Made by a program: the position numbers and the translations under genes. From assembly GCF_040183065.1 (NCBI RefSeq), contig NC_091123.1, positions 9,542,001-9,606,000 on the forward strand: a stretch of 64,000 nucleotides of DNA. Direction: 5' to 3'. Origin of the DNA: Periplaneta americana. Its lineage: Eukaryota; Arthropoda; Insecta; Blattodea; Blattidae. The notes beneath the pieces were generated by a model, which was not told the DNA's origin, did no database searches, and was given only the letters and a program-made list of their open reading frames with translations. Of this stretch, positions 44,964 to 57,379 are shown piece by piece (the first letter of the stretch is position 1; every line of letters begins with the position of its first letter).

Positions 44964-45580
44964 CAGAGTGGCTTAAAAGTCGCTTTCCCCAAACACTTCG
45001 TTACATTTAATTACATTCAATTTACATTTTATTACACATTCCTTTACAGATATTATTCAAAATGAAGGTCCTGTTTCTCGATACATAATTCACAACGTTT
45101 AGACACTGATTTACAGATGACAGAACATAACTCACGATTTTCATCGATTTTCACAAATGACTGTTCGATCATCTGTCGCAACTGATGCAGAATATGTGGT
45201 TTCTGAGCAAAAACATCATTTTTAAGGATACTTCACAGCGAAAAATCACATGGCGTCAGGCCGCATGATCTGGGTGGCCATTCTGTTGTACCACGACGGC
45301 CAATCCATTCATGAGATTGCTGGTTCAAGAAGTCCCTCACTCCTACACTAAAATGAGGTGGTGCGCCATACTCTTATCATTTCAATTGCATATCGTCAAA
45401 AACGAGGGCTGTTTTCGAGACATGACATCGAAAAAACAGTTGACGCACGAACATGGTTGTCAACCCACCACTTATTACACCAGCTATTTGTTTATTCAAA
45501 TTATGACATCTGTATATCTATGTGTACAAGTCTGAAACCTAAGAACGAATATTGGGGAAAGCGACTTTCGACCCACTTTG
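44964..45580 (-). mobile_element. mariner-like element (DUF4817 type), internally deleted
   Basis: Terminal inverted repeats of about 27 bp with four mismatches: CAGAGTGGCTTAAAAGTCGC at 44964 and the complement of CAAAGTGGGTCGAAAGTCGC at 45580. TA flanks both sides. On the minus strand the transposase C-terminus is readable: GLTPCDFSL (third catalytic Asp), a stop, then KNDVFAQKPHILHQLRQMIE and RCELCIEKQDLHFE. The N-terminal half is lost. Confidence 0.85.
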
Positions 45581-45957
45581 TATGTAGTAATTGGGGATAC
45601 AACAGATACAATACAACATTTTGTTATTAAGAAAGAGGAAATTATGAGAAACCACAAGTAAAGAGAATATTTAGGAATAAAGATAAATCATGTTGGAGAT
45701 TATGAAGAAGAAATGAAAATGTAATAATAAAGGTGAATTTGCTATATCCGAATTAAAAGGGATTTTCTTGGATAAAAATAATCACAAGAAAACAAGATTA
45801 AAGAATTATAATAGCAATTTTAAGTCATTACTAACGGAGCAGAAGTTCGGCCACTAAAGGGAAGAACAAAATTAAAATTACTAGCGACAGAAATGGATTT
45901 TTGACGAAGGCAGATCGTATATCCAGAAGAGACAAAATTGTAAATACAAAAAAATGA

Positions 45958-45977
45958 ATGAATAAATAAATAAATAA

Positions 45978-46040
<63 letters not shown>

Positions 46041-46084
46041 TTGCGCCATACTCTTATCATTTCAATTGCATATCGGCAAAAACA
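45958..46084. repeat. (AAAT)n/(AT)n microsatellite joined to a duplicated transposon segment
   Basis: An AATA/AT tract (45958-46036) ends at GCGCCATACTCTTATCATTT..., a 43-bp stretch (46042-46084) that repeats 45362-45404 of the neighbouring mariner-like element with one difference. Confidence 0.8.
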
Positions 46085-46089
46085 ATTTT

Positions 46090-46209
46090 GGACTGCATTA
46101 GAATGAAGCAGTTACAATGGTATGACCACATATAACGGATGCAAGGGCAACAATTAAAAAGAAGCACACTGGAATGGATACCTCAACGAAAGCGCAAGAG
46201 AGGAAGATC
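46090..46209 (+). pseudogene. LINE ORF tail that seeds the 64-bp array
   Basis: Plus-strand translation shows MKQLQWYDHI, a stop, then TLEWIPQRKRKRGRSKTTWR. The R+RGR.KTTW motif is typical of the end of LINE RT ORFs. It runs directly into the tandem array, whose first unit encodes the following residues. Confidence 0.7.
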
Positions 46210-47489
46210 AAAAACAACGTGGAGGAGTGGTATAAGGCGCGCTGTACTAGAACTACATCTGTAGGAGGGTCAGAAAAACAACGTGGAAGGATGTTATAAG
46301 GCGCGCTATGCTAATACTACATCTGGAGGAGGGTCAGAAAAACAACGTGGAGGGATGGTATAAGGCGCGCTGTGCTAATACTACATCTGGAGGAGGGTCA
46401 GAAAAACAACGTGGAGGGATGGTATAAGGCGCGCTGTGCTAATACTACATCTGGAGGAGGGTCAGAAAAACAACGTGGAGGGATGGTATAAGGCGCGCTG
46501 TGCTAGAACTACATCTGGAGGAGGGTCAGAAAAACAACGTGGAGGGATGGTATAAGGCGCGCTGTGCTAGTACTACATCTGGAGGAGGGTCAGAAAAACA
46601 ACGTGGAGGGATGGTATAAGGCGCGCTGTGCTAGTACTACATCTGGAGGAGGGTCAGAAAAACAACGTGGAGGGATGGTATAAGGCGCGCTGTGCTAGTA
46701 CTACATCTGGAGGAGGGTCAGAAAAACAACGTGGAGGGATGGTTTAAGGCGCGCTGTGCTAGTACTACATCTGGAGGAGGGTCAGAAAAACAACGTGGAG
46801 GGATGGTATAAGGCGCGCTGTGCTAGAACTACATCTGGAGGAGGGTCAGAAAAACAACGTGGAGGGATGGTATAAGGCGCGCTGTGCTAGAACTACATCT
46901 GGAGGAGGGTCAGAAAAACAACGTGGAGGGATGGTATAAGGCGCGCTGTGCTGGTACTACATCTGGAGGAGGGTCAGAAAAACAACGTGGAGGGATGGTA
47001 TAAGGCGCGCTGTGCTAGAACTACATCTGGAGGAGGGTCAGAAAAACAACGTGGAGGGATGGTATAAGGCGCGCTGTGCTAGTACTACATCTGGAGGAGG
47101 GTCAGAAAAACAACGTGGAGGGATGGTATAAGGCGCGCTGTGCTGGTACTACATCTGGAGGAGGGTCAGAAAAACAACGTGGAGGGATGGTATAAGGCGC
47201 GCTGTGCTAGTACTACATCTGGAGGAGGGTCAGAAAAACAACGTGGAGGGATGGTATAAGGCGCGCTGTGCTAGAACTACATCTGGAGGAGGGTCAGAAA
47301 AACAACGTGGAGGGATGGTATAAGGCGCGCTGTGCTAGAACTACATCTGGAGGAGGGTCAGAAAAACAACGTGGAGGGATGGTATAAGGCGTGCTGTGCT
47401 GGTACTACATCTGGAGGAGGGTCAGAAAAACAACGTGGAGGGATGGTATAAGGCGCGCTGTGCTAGAACTACATCTGGAGGAGGGTCAG
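46210..47489 (+). repeat. Tandem array, 20 copies of exactly 64 bp
   Basis: The unit starts AAAAACAACGTGGAGGGATG, continues TATAAGGCGCGCTGTGCTAG and ends ACATCTGGAGGAGGGTCAG. From 46210 to 47426 the unit start falls every 64 bases with no length change. Variation is confined to a few sites, notably the bases after GCTGTGCT (AGAAC, AGTAC, GGTAC, AATAC). The first unit is the most different (GGAGGAGTGG, CTGTAC). The array arose inside a LINE tail; the ORF resumes afterwards (VKQLRRMEMGSEIWKSVQ) and ends in CAGA repeats. It lies in the gene B intron. Confidence 0.95.
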
Positions 47490-47614
47490 TGAAACAACTG
47501 AGAAGAATGGAGATGGGTTCAGAAATCTGGAAATCTGTTCAGCCATTATCGAGTGAAAAGATAACACAGACAGACAGACAGACAGAAATTCATACAAAAA
47601 TTTCAGAACTGTGA

Positions 47615-49110
47615 TTTTCGGTCTGAATAGGTCATAAAATATTTTAACACCAATTATTTTTGTAAAAGCGAAAATTAGCAGAAAAATTTATGTTATAATT
47701 TTATTATTAGAATGGAAATTAGTTGCCTCTCACTTGGTAATTTCGCTTGCAATTTGTAAGTATGGAGTAATAAAGCCATACTTTTGTGGAATACAATCCT
47801 CATAATTTGTACAATTTACAGATGAATTTACTTGTAATGTATTATGTCAACTTCTGTGGAATTGGGTGAAAGTGCATTGAAGGGGGAATTGAAGATTGTG
47901 ATCCCAAAACTCGTTAAATCCATTTCCATAAAAGGACCGAGCTAGTTTTTTTTTTATCCGACGGTCTACGGAACGATCGAGTTTTCAAGTGACATGCACA
48001 ATAAAACAAATGTTTAGACAAGGATTGGCGTTGTTTTGGAAGAGAACAAGCTTAAAATATTACGAAAAAAGTCTCAAAAGCCTTATATGTGTAAATCATC
48101 AAAATGTCCAAATGGGCTGAGCGAGCTTTGGGATCACACTCTTGCATTTTTAGTCTGCTTAGCGTCATTTTTCGTAGATAGAAGAAACGTCCAGATACGA
48201 AATGACATTCATAATACAATTGTTTCTTCTTCTTTCGCTCTATGAAATGAAGTAGTAGTCAAATTGGTACAAGTAATACTACACATCATACCAGACTAAT
48301 AGAGAGGATACGCTTTTAAGATAGCTGAGTATGATTATTTGTAAAGATGGTAGATTTTCGCAATCGCGATAAATGCGAAAATATACCATCTAGCTAGCGG
48401 GTGATTGTGATTGAGTAAGAAGACGGTCGGGATAAAATCACACCATATTTTTTTTGGCATGTTTATTAACGTTCACGATTTCACTGTAATTTTATATGTT
48501 TCTTTACTCATTTATTATTTTCAAATATTTTAACTGGAAAATCTAGAAAAATGTATCTGTTAACACATTGACGGCATTTAATTTTTATCGCCAAATTTTC
48601 CATAAAAAGTATTTCATCCAAAAATGCTACAGAACGTTCAATTGTGACATTGAAAGTGCTATAAAATGCTAAATATGATTTTTAAAATGCTAAATTTGTG
48701 ATTTTAAGTTGCTAATATCTACCATCTCTTAAAAATTGTATTAGTCTAAAATGAAGTAGGCCCTATTGCGAAGCAAACGTATACATTATCCAAAATTTGT
48801 AGAGTTGAAGTCTGCAATAGTTGCGGTCTGTCCTATGTTTTTATTAAAGTTTGCAGCTTCTTACTCTTTGTATCAGTTAATACAGAGAAGAGAGGTATTG
48901 CTTCTTTCCTCAATGCAGTGCCTTATTGCGAGCAATACCTCTCTTCCTCTTTTATTTCATACGTATGAGAAAAACCTTCATATATAATTTACATATTTAA
49001 TTCTTGATTTGGAACTCGAGACTCTATATTACAAATCTCTTGTATACGCTTTGAGTTATCTCAAGGAAGAGAAGGCAAGTAGATTGAAAAGTGGCAGACT
49101 CAGAATTTCA
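47615..49110. other. Gene B intron without recognised content
   Basis: AT-rich. The only structure seen is an inverted repeat at 48887-48947 (GAAGAGAGGTATTGC and its complement about 30 bp apart). No coding exon is supported. Confidence 0.4.
48887..48947. repeat. Short hairpin-forming inverted repeat
   Basis: Arms GAAGAGAGGTATTGCT (48887-48902) and AGCAATACCTCTCTTC (48931-48946) are perfect complements around a 28-nt loop. It could be a small MITE remnant. Confidence 0.7.
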
Positions 49111-49155
49111 CTGTTAATAACTCATAGTTTGCTTTATGCCAATATGGTAACAGAC

Positions 49156-49377
49156 CTGCATGTAGGGCAGCCACTGCTGGCCGTCGATCTCGGCGATGAC
49201 GGCGTAGTCGCCCCCTCCTGGAAGACTCATGTGGTTCGCGAGCTGGTGGTACGGAATGGCTTCGATGTCCAAGTACGTTTCCGCGTAGCCCTGGATCATG
49301 CCCTGCTCCACCTGCTCGCGGATGGCCTTCTTGGTCTCCTCTAGATTCCTATGCTGCTCCGCCAGCATCTGCATCAC
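49156..49377 (-). CDS. Gene B internal exon: helical segment
   Basis: About 70 codons: VMQMLAEQHRNLEETKKAIR, EQGMIQGYAETYLDIEAIPY, then HQLANHMSLPGGGDYAVIAE and IDGQQWLPYMQ. The donor GTCTGT at 49155 is weak but in CAG/GT context, and exits in phase 0 into the microexon. The acceptor is either TGATGCAG (exon from 49368) or GAATGAAAG (from 49377); neither has a good pyrimidine tract. The first 35 residues form a charged amphipathic helix, and the rest looks like a small folded segment. No domain is identified. Upstream exons must lie to the right of 49380, probably outside the window. The plus-strand ORF at 49009-49344 is a shadow. Confidence 0.75.
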
Positions 49378-49989
49378 CTTTCATTCATTACAACTAAACT
49401 TCACACATTTACGATAGATACAATTTTGCAGCATTTATATATCTCAGAGTTAACATTATGGGAAATGTTCCTTTAGGCAAACGGACACACAACTGGGCTA
49501 TTTTAATGAGGAAATTATGTGAAAACTTAAACCACAAGTGTAAATCCCAAAAATAACATAGAATACATCTCAGCCAAGAAGCGAAACTTTATCATAAAAC
49601 CTAGTGTAATATGCTCGGCCAGTGGTACGCGTGCCCCTCGGGGTATTTGAAGACGACAGAAGGGGTAGGCCAACAATTTTTTACCCATGATATTGCTAAT
49701 ATTGTATTCTCATTAGGGATTAATTATTTGTGTTGCAAATGCATCACTTTAACGAAACTCCTTCCCTTTGCCCCTATATATTCGCGAGAGTCCAGTTCTT
49801 TACATCCAATTGAAATGAAAAGTGAGATACGAAATCATTTAAATCCAGAAACTGATCTAATTGTAAGTATAAGTATAGTTCAACTAAGAATTGATCACAT
49901 TATTTCAGGAAAGCAGTCTCAGGTTTCCCATTACATATTTTTATAACCATCCTTTCATTTTATTAATGTATTAATTAATTAATTTTTAA

Positions 49990-50212
49990 GAGTCCATCGC
50001 TGTTAGTATGTTTGACCATGAAATCCTGGTTGGGACAAATTACCTGGTTGACGTTTTTGTGGGGTTTTCCCTGAACCCATTAAGAACAAATGCTAGGTAA
50101 CTTTCGGCGCTGCACTCTGGATTCATTTCGATGGCATCTTCACCTTCATTCTACTCAGACGCTAGATAACTATCGTACTTGATAAAGCGTCGTAAAATAA
50201 ACCAATTAGTCT
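49990..50212 (+). mobile_element. SINE family B, degraded head
   Basis: Body TTTCGGCGCTGCACTCTGGA and tail AAAGCGTCGTAAAATAAACC on the plus strand. The head has lost a clear B box. Confidence 0.8.
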
Positions 50213-51029
50213 GCATTTTAAGAAACATTTTCGACCATAGGTCTGTGTGTTTCTATTAAGAATTTCAGAGTTTAATAATATTTACTAAACAATCTTGGTT
50301 GGGATCAAATATATTTCAAGTCTGCTCGGTCAAATTATGAATATTTAAGTTGTACTGCTAGCAAAGTTCGTAAACAAGCTACATCATTTTATGTGTACAT
50401 TGTGTCTATATAAAATTTCAGATTCTTAACAAAGTTATCCAAGCTCACATGACAAAAAAAAGTTATAATTCCTTTAAAAAACAAATCGGCAAAACTTTAA
50501 GTTCGTGCATACACGGTGCAATCAATATATTTCCGAACTGCACTTATATTTGTTGTACCGTTAAACATACGTGCACGTGTCATTGAAGATCATTGCTTCC
50601 ATGCTTGTTGAGTCAGTCTATCAAACAGCGTCAGATTGTCTTTAAGAACTGAGCTCCTACACAGGATTTTGAGAAACATGTCAAGGACCTATTGCCTGGA
50701 ATCTCTCCATATAAGCCTTATGACTAGTCTTCTCCTTTACCTTTCAAGTGATGCATTTAGTATAGATTGGAGGCGTTTATCTAGTTCTAGATAACTTCTC
50801 CGTTTCCTATGTCCTATGTGTTACCTACATTCAGGGCAGTCCGGAAACTTATCGACTGTCCCTTGTAGGTCGTAGAAATGCCTTACATACGTCTAGAGAT
50901 TTAAGTATTTTATATTTTAGGTGATTTTACATAAATGGACTGACGATGCAAAATAAAAACACGAAGAAGTAGATATTCTCGAGGAATTTTGCTCTACTGC
51001 GACTGCAAGAAATCACAACAAAGAGAAGT

Positions 51030-51300
51030 ACGGTAATATTTGTGAGTAGGCGCGAGCGAGGACGGCCGGTGCTCGTCAAGTCAGTCAGCCTCGCGATCAA
51101 CAGGTCTCAGCGCGCGCCTGGCTGCAGTCCTCCGAGGCGCGGAGCGGAGCGGAGTGGTGTGGAGCGGCCGACAGTGTTGAATTATTGTCAGTGTCAACCA
51201 GTCGACAGGGCTCGATTCTCCGTGACGTAAACGTAAATTTATCTTGCACATAGACTGGGTTCTGTGTTGTCTCAAGCTGTGAACCTGTGCCATAATGATG
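51030..51300. promoter_or_regulatory. CpG-rich island with CRE-like site, candidate promoter
   Basis: Strongly GC/CpG-rich compared with flanks. It contains repeated GGAGC/GGAGT boxes near 51140-51165, an initiator-like GTCAGTCAG at 51078 and a CRE-like TGACGTAA at 51220. The orientation is not decidable: it could start a transcript of gene B on the minus strand (it lies about 1.7 kb upstream of the 49377 exon) or a divergent plus-strand transcript. The short ORFs over it look like 5' UTR. Confidence 0.45.
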
Positions 51301-51514
51301 ACGCCAGCAGCTTCTCGTAGTGCCTACTAAAGGAGGAAGCTTAGTACCTCCACAAATACTGAGAACTTGACAACTCGGTCACTGTCTGTTTTCGACTTCA
51401 TTCGTGCAGCTCACATGCCTACATGTACGGTACTCGACAGATCAATGACTTTATGAATCAACATTTTTCCTCTCTTCTCTATCAGATGTGCCCCTCCTAA
51501 TTTTTGTTTTCAAG

Positions 51515-51690
51515 AGTGGGGAGTTAGCATGCCTGATCGTGAAACGGTCTGGGTTCGAATTCTGATTGGGATAGGTTACTTGTTAAAATTTTTTCCGGGG
51601 CATTATCGCCTTTGTCTCATTCAGACGCTAGATTACAATAACAGTTGATAAAGCGTCATAAAATAACCAATTAAAAAGAAAGAGCGGAGA
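51515..51690 (+). mobile_element. SINE family B, shortened
   Basis: Head GGGAGTTAGCATGCCTGATC, B box GGTTCGAATTC, tail GATAAAGCGTCATAAAATAA. The central body is deleted. Confidence 0.8.
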
Positions 51691-51764
51691 ATGGATCTTG
51701 ACTAAAATGTTGTCCACTCATATTTAAATCTTCGATATTGAATCAAATGCTTTATACTGCAATT

Positions 51765-51860
51765 CAGCCGAAGGATTATATCAATGTAAAAAATCGAACC
51801 CGCGATCTTCAGTGTGGTGGCGCAATGCCTTAACCGCGACGCTACCGCTCGCCCCCATTC
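51765..51860 (-). mobile_element. tRNA-like SINE head fragment
   Basis: Minus strand: GGGCGAGCGGTAGCGTCGCG then B box GGGTTCGATT. It could be an isolated SINE head or a tRNA-derived pseudogene. Confidence 0.55.
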
Positions 51861-52767
51861 ATAGGCTCAATGTGAGCAAAATTCACCCGATAGCTATTGG
51901 TAAACGTTGTGTATACATATACAGACGGCATGTCAGAAACGGCTTCTTTTTTACATCAGCATTATAAACAGTCTTTATCATTAGTGAAAATCGTGCATAA
52001 TATGCCACATTATTGTACCAGAGCCGTAAAATATTACCATGACAACTAAATCACCATTACTAGAGCTAGGAAGTTATCGAAACTGTGAGCTTGAACTATA
52101 TCTCTACCGAATGAAAAGTAGTAACGCAGCTCTGAACGTCAACAAACCAGCACAACAAACATGTACAATCGGGTGGTAACCAGACTTGTCTTTATGCCAG
52201 TAGTCCATATTCATAGAACAAGAAACACAGTAAGCAAATAATATGGAAATACACCAAATGTAAATTAGAATCTTTGTAATTTTCAATCTAAAATAATTTT
52301 CGCATACGTATAAAGGTAACAAATCAAATACATAGTGATATATCTCTACACTTTTTACAATACTTAATAATGTACATTTTCAGTTTATCAAAATAAATGC
52401 TACTTCTATGTTCAGAAAAACTATTCGTATGCAGATAATATTCGTTGTACGTCACAAGACGTGACTGGAGCAAGTCTGAAATATGATACAGTATTTCTTG
52501 CTATATCATAAAGTGAAGAATAGCTCTGTGAATCTATAATAATGCATATCGTATGTGGCACATACATAATTCTATTCAAGGACACATATTTGCTTTAATG
52601 ACTATTGGACATTATGCGGATTGGTATATATGGGCTATTTAAACAATACTATTCTCCCACATATCTCACGGCTTCAATCACTTCCACATTTTTAGACTTC
52701 GGCTAAAGATTGTTATAGGCAGTTCAGTTGTTTGAAGGGACATTGCAACATACCAACATTATACATA

Positions 52768-53095
52768 CAGGATGTAACGAAAATAGTGGGCCAAACTTCA
52801 GGTATGAATTCCTCATATATAGAGAAGAAAAATAAGGTTATATGGACATGGGTCCGGAAATGCCTGGTTGCCGCGTTATAGGGGTTACAAGGAGGATCAT
52901 TGTACACTACAGAAGTTAGGTATTAGTTGATTAATGTTTCAGTCTGTGTACATTTGTTTACAGGAACTGTTCAAAATGTCCACCTCCTGCCTGAATATAG
53001 ACCGTAGTTCGTCGTCGCATTGACATCCGGACCTGCTCCCAAATTCCTGGCGTAGCACGTATTGTCCGACACTGTTGCTCAATTCACAGACGGTG
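52768..53095 (-). pseudogene. DUF4817-type mariner-like transposase C-terminus
   Basis: Minus strand: IRATPGIWEQVRMSMRRRTT then VYIQAGGGHFEQFL and a stop near 52972. The GGGHFE.(F/L)L ending is diagnostic of this insect transposon group. The element terminus ACAGGATGTAACGAAAATAG at about 52769 looks like its TIR. The catalytic domain is missing. Confidence 0.8.
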
Positions 53096-53099
53096 AGTT

Positions 53100-54880
53100 T
53101 CCACATCGCAATTTGAAGGGTGAAAGGAAGATGCTTGAACTTATTACGAGTATATTACATTTTTTCTTCAGTAAGTTGTGCTGCAGATAGGAAGTTGAAT
53201 GTAAATATAGAGGAATGAGGTAAATACAGAATGCGCAATTATACTTCAAAATGGGAAATACGGTAACTCTCATTAGTGGTAATATTTTGCACAGTTGGGC
53301 ATCACCCACGGTGGGATATTCCTATCCCACTTCACACGAATACTGAAACCGCTGTTTCAAAATACTTCCAGCCCACTTTATTCGTTATTTTAATTACTTT
53401 CATGTTCACAGCTCCCTCATTATTGTTGTTCACAATTATTAATAATATCCATTTCTGCTTTTAGCTTAACCTTGTTAATTTCGTTTCGCCTCTGGGTGAT
53501 GTACAAATGAAAAATTAATCGGATGTTAATCGATAATACACTTATAACGTTATAATCATGCGCCTTGCATAATAATAACCTACTAGTAATCCCATAACTA
53601 TTTCAATGATGCTAATAAAGAAGAAGGGTTTTCCACCTTCATCAAGTAGACTACTTCCTATCAATTTTGGGGATCTTAATGTTTTCCGTCAGTCTTCAAA
53701 GAGAACGGGGAAAACGGAGTGTGACAATTGGCTAACAGGTTTGGAGCTCACAAAGATTTTCCTTTACAGTCCCAAATTCAACTTCGTCATAATGACTTCT
53801 CCTTTCGTATCCTATCTCGCTGATTATATTATCGCCATCTTCTAATGTGTATGTTGTTCATATTATGTACGGAACTTAGATTTCACCTTGCATGAATTTT
53901 TATTCGCGTCCAATATCTTGTTTATTTGTTACGAATCTAATTAAGTAATTATCTTTCTATCGTTAAATGACAACTTATACAGAAATCCAAGAACATGAAA
54001 CACATTCAGTCGGAGAATTGGTTTCTTTATTTCGAATCCTGGCTGCACTGTAACTGTTAGCTTATTGTGCTCGGTCTCATATTTTCTTTTCTGCGTCGTC
54101 TGGCAGAAACCTCCGCGATATTACGAGACAATGACCCGCAGATACTTTTCTGCACGTAGATACTGATGGGGTGAGAGAGGACTAGCCTGTAAATTTTGTC
54201 TGGAGCCCTCTCGGGTTAATCCTTAAATCTGAAACATGAGGCATCCAGCTTCATTTCCTTCTCTTTGGAATTTACGTTAAGGGCATTCACAGTCCCTTAA
54301 AATGTAACGCCAATTGCCGCGAGTGAACCCGCAAACTTCCGTCAGGCCAACGAGGACGACCCAACGGCTTGGCTCTCCGTTACAGTCGTCATGGAAACGT
54401 ACTGTCGATGAAGCAGAGTGCATTCTTGCCGTTCACTACAACTCTCGTACCGCACACTAACAGAATTATCTCAAATTCTCGCATTATTTTTATGAAAGAA
54501 CTGAAATTATTTAGTTGCTTGCACAGGATGTTGCCACGCTTCCTCATTGTCAATTACCGCACGCTAGAAGTTAATTAAATGAGTTTAAGCATATAAAAAG
54601 TAATTTCAAAAGAGTGAAAGAGGCGTTAAAATTTGGATATTTGAAGCAGAAAATGAGGCCAACATGTTTACGGAATAATATACAAGGAACGTAGTATAAA
54701 ATGCATTACACGAAGTAAAATTAATGGCGGATATACTGAATTTAGGTACTAAAATAATTTACCACATTGTTACGAAAGTGAAAATACTGCTTTAAGCTGA
54801 AGATAAAATAGTGATGTGTAAGGATTAAACTTCTACAGTGTACGTAGAAAAAGGTGCAGAATGCGTCACTAAATTTGTAC
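53100..54880. other. No recognisable gene
   Basis: AT-rich with no supported exon. A decayed tRNA-like stretch near 54310-54370 may be a SINE relic. Confidence 0.35.
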
Positions 54881-54883
54881 CGT

Positions 54884-55671
54884 GTGTCTCAAAAGTCGCA
54901 TACCGAATGGATTTATTGCCGTTAATTTCCAGATGAAGTAGTAAAATCCAGTAACAATGTCGACACCTGAACAACGTGTATAGCTTATACGTTTATGTGA
55001 AGATCACCACAGACCATCAGGAGAGGCTGCAGAAGAGTTTCATCGCAGACATCCTGATATTCCCAAGGCATTTCATGAAACTGTGGTCAGATTGCTGAAT
55101 AAATTTGATACAAGATTCACGGTATTTGACGCCAAAAGAAGTGGTCGATCCAAATCAGCCACCAATAAAGATCGATAAGCCGATGTGACTGCTACAGTTA
55201 TAGTATTATATGCTATACAATTGTTGGTTCATACTTTTTTAATGATCATGTTAACTAGCACAACTTTGATGGCATTACTGATAGCGTTATAATGGAATTT
55301 TTACATGGTCTGCCACTTAATAAACGGTAAAGAATGTGATTTCAGCTTGATGGAACAATAGCACATTACGCTTTATAAATTCGCCAAAATTTAAATAACA
55401 TGTTTAGGATACGTTGGATTGGACAAGGTGGTCCTAAGACTTGACCTCCACATTCACCGGACCTTACGCCTCCTGATTTTTTTCGTTGTGGGGCTACGTG
55501 AAACACGATGTGTTTCAAATAAAGCCTGAAACGCTGGACGTCTTAAAGGAAAGATTCGTAAATGTCACACAGATCATTCCACCAGCTACACGTTTATGCG
55601 TGACTCATGAAACATTTCATCGTGTAAGACAATGTCTTCGAATGAATGGAGCACATTTTGAACATGAGTGA
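54884..55671 (+). pseudogene. DUF4817-type mariner-like transposase relic
   Basis: Starts with TIR-like GTGTGTCTCAAAAGTCGCAT. From 54957 it encodes MSTPEQRV, a stop, LIRLCEDHHRPSGEAAEEFH (the helix-turn-helix region) and KSATNKDR. The middle is deleted. The third catalytic block then appears as PPHSPDLTPPDFFRCGA near 55450, and the end as RQCLRMNGAHFEHE. Multiple stops make it inactive. Confidence 0.85.
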
Positions 55672-56059
55672 GAGCTTAAGAGCGTATGTGAACAAAAACC
55701 GATGTTAATAATCACTCAGACAGAGACCCTATGAAACGCCGTAATAAGTAGGCAACTTCTTCATCATAGCTGTAGTGCGGGAGAATTGTTTGAAGGCTAC
55801 CTTTTCCGGTTTGGGACGCGACACAATATGGACTTGAGAATGAAATTTTATTAGTACCAGCAGCAATGAGACAGAAACATTTTGTAAACTATACACTAAA
55901 AAAATTCTACTATAAAGTAGCAATTAAGTTGTGTGAGAGTAATAAGTTAAATTTAAAAACATTCTTTAAAACAACGTATCTTTTAATATCCAATCTCATT
56001 TGAATGTGCAACTATTTTTAACAGTATACCTTTGATTGGGGGTTCTAGTTCTATCTCAC

Positions 56060-56280
56060 TTAATAATATATGTCACAGGAAGAACAATTGTATGTATGCA
56101 TCTGAAGTCTGATTAGTGTAATATGTAACTAGTCAGCGATGTATGCAATTGAGGGGGGGGGGAAGGAACGGGTTACCTTACCCCTTATCTCCTGACATAG
56201 TTGCCTCATGAGTGATGCCTTATTAATGTCACTTATGAGGTTCAAACCTGTCTTCGGACAGTTGACTGAACAACAACCTA
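56060..56280. repeat. Dispersed repeat R1, copy 2
   Basis: Same order of blocks as 37525-37757: CTGATTAGTGTAATATGTAA, CCTCATGAGTGATGCCTTAT and CCTGTCTTCGGACAGTTGAC, ending in CAACAA. Confidence 0.75.
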
Positions 56281-56284
56281 AAAG

Positions 56285-57375
56285 TAGCCCTACATGATGA
56301 ATAACTTCTACCCAGTGCAGAGTTTTCTTTCTGTGGCATATTTAATACTTGGAAAGATAAATCATACAATAAAAATAATAAAGTTACTTAGCAATGAAAA
56401 TATATATATGCCCTAAAGGCAAAAATAAGGAACATAGATAATAAAATTAATGATTCGTGTGTATGTTTTCGTATTTAATCACAGTGGCGGCTCGTGCATA
56501 AAGAAGAAGATAAGCTACAGCAGACAAAATTAAAATTATATTATAAAAACATCTGCTCACATTCGTGTAATTAATTCATTATCTGTCGAAAATGGCGTCG
56601 AGACAAACATTGCAGATAAAAGTCCCTTCTTTTTTGTTGCGACAGTTTTAATGAGAAAATTAAGAATTACAATAATACAGTCGTATAATAACCAAATACT
56701 CATAACATAGTATGATAATAGTCCACCCACTCGTGGCTACAAATGTCTTAGCACATTAACAATTTGTGAGCGAGGGGCTAGATTTAAGGGAAAGGAAGAA
56801 GAGCATGTGAGGAAAGAAAATTTATTAGCCCTTTTATATGCTAGAGAGAGAAGTTCCACTAAGACTCCTAATCCGTTTCGAGGAAGTAACAGCTAATATA
56901 ATTAGCCATGTATTACGTAAACTGGAGAAATGCATCTTCATAATAGAAACTAGATGTTTTAATAAAACCACTGTGTGCTAGTGCAACCGCCACTGCTAAA
57001 ATAAACATTTTCCTGAATATCCTATACGCTTTCAGTAAATTTAAACGTGTCCCCCTATCTACGCCAAAACATGGTTCTCAGAATTCCATAGTTGTTCGGA
57101 AAACGTACTGCAACATCTTTTGCTATGATGGTTGTAATTCCGATTCTAGTTCGTTAAATTATGAATTTTTGTTTTAGACGACTTCCCTTCATTAAATCCC
57201 AAGCAAAGAAGTCTTAATGTACCAAATCGAGGAAATACTGAGTCCTCGATCTTGGTACAGTCCTACCCAGCCACTTTTGACGCAGGCATTCTCTCTCTGA
57301 ACGCTTCTCAGGTAAACTGAGAATATCAGACACATACCAGTTTTTCATAAACAGGATCAAGACTTTTGGAGCACC
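56285..57375. other. No recognisable gene
   Basis: AT-rich spacer. No exon or known element recognised. Confidence 0.35.
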
Positions 57376-57379
57376 GGGT

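Noticed and set aside
46210..47489. CRISPR-like or protein-repeat interpretation of the 64-bp array
   Set aside because: No spacers (units are contiguous), eukaryotic context, unit not a multiple of three with stops in frame.
47396..47614. 72-aa ORF at the end of the array as a gene
   Set aside because: It reads the last repeat unit into the LINE tail; not an independent gene.
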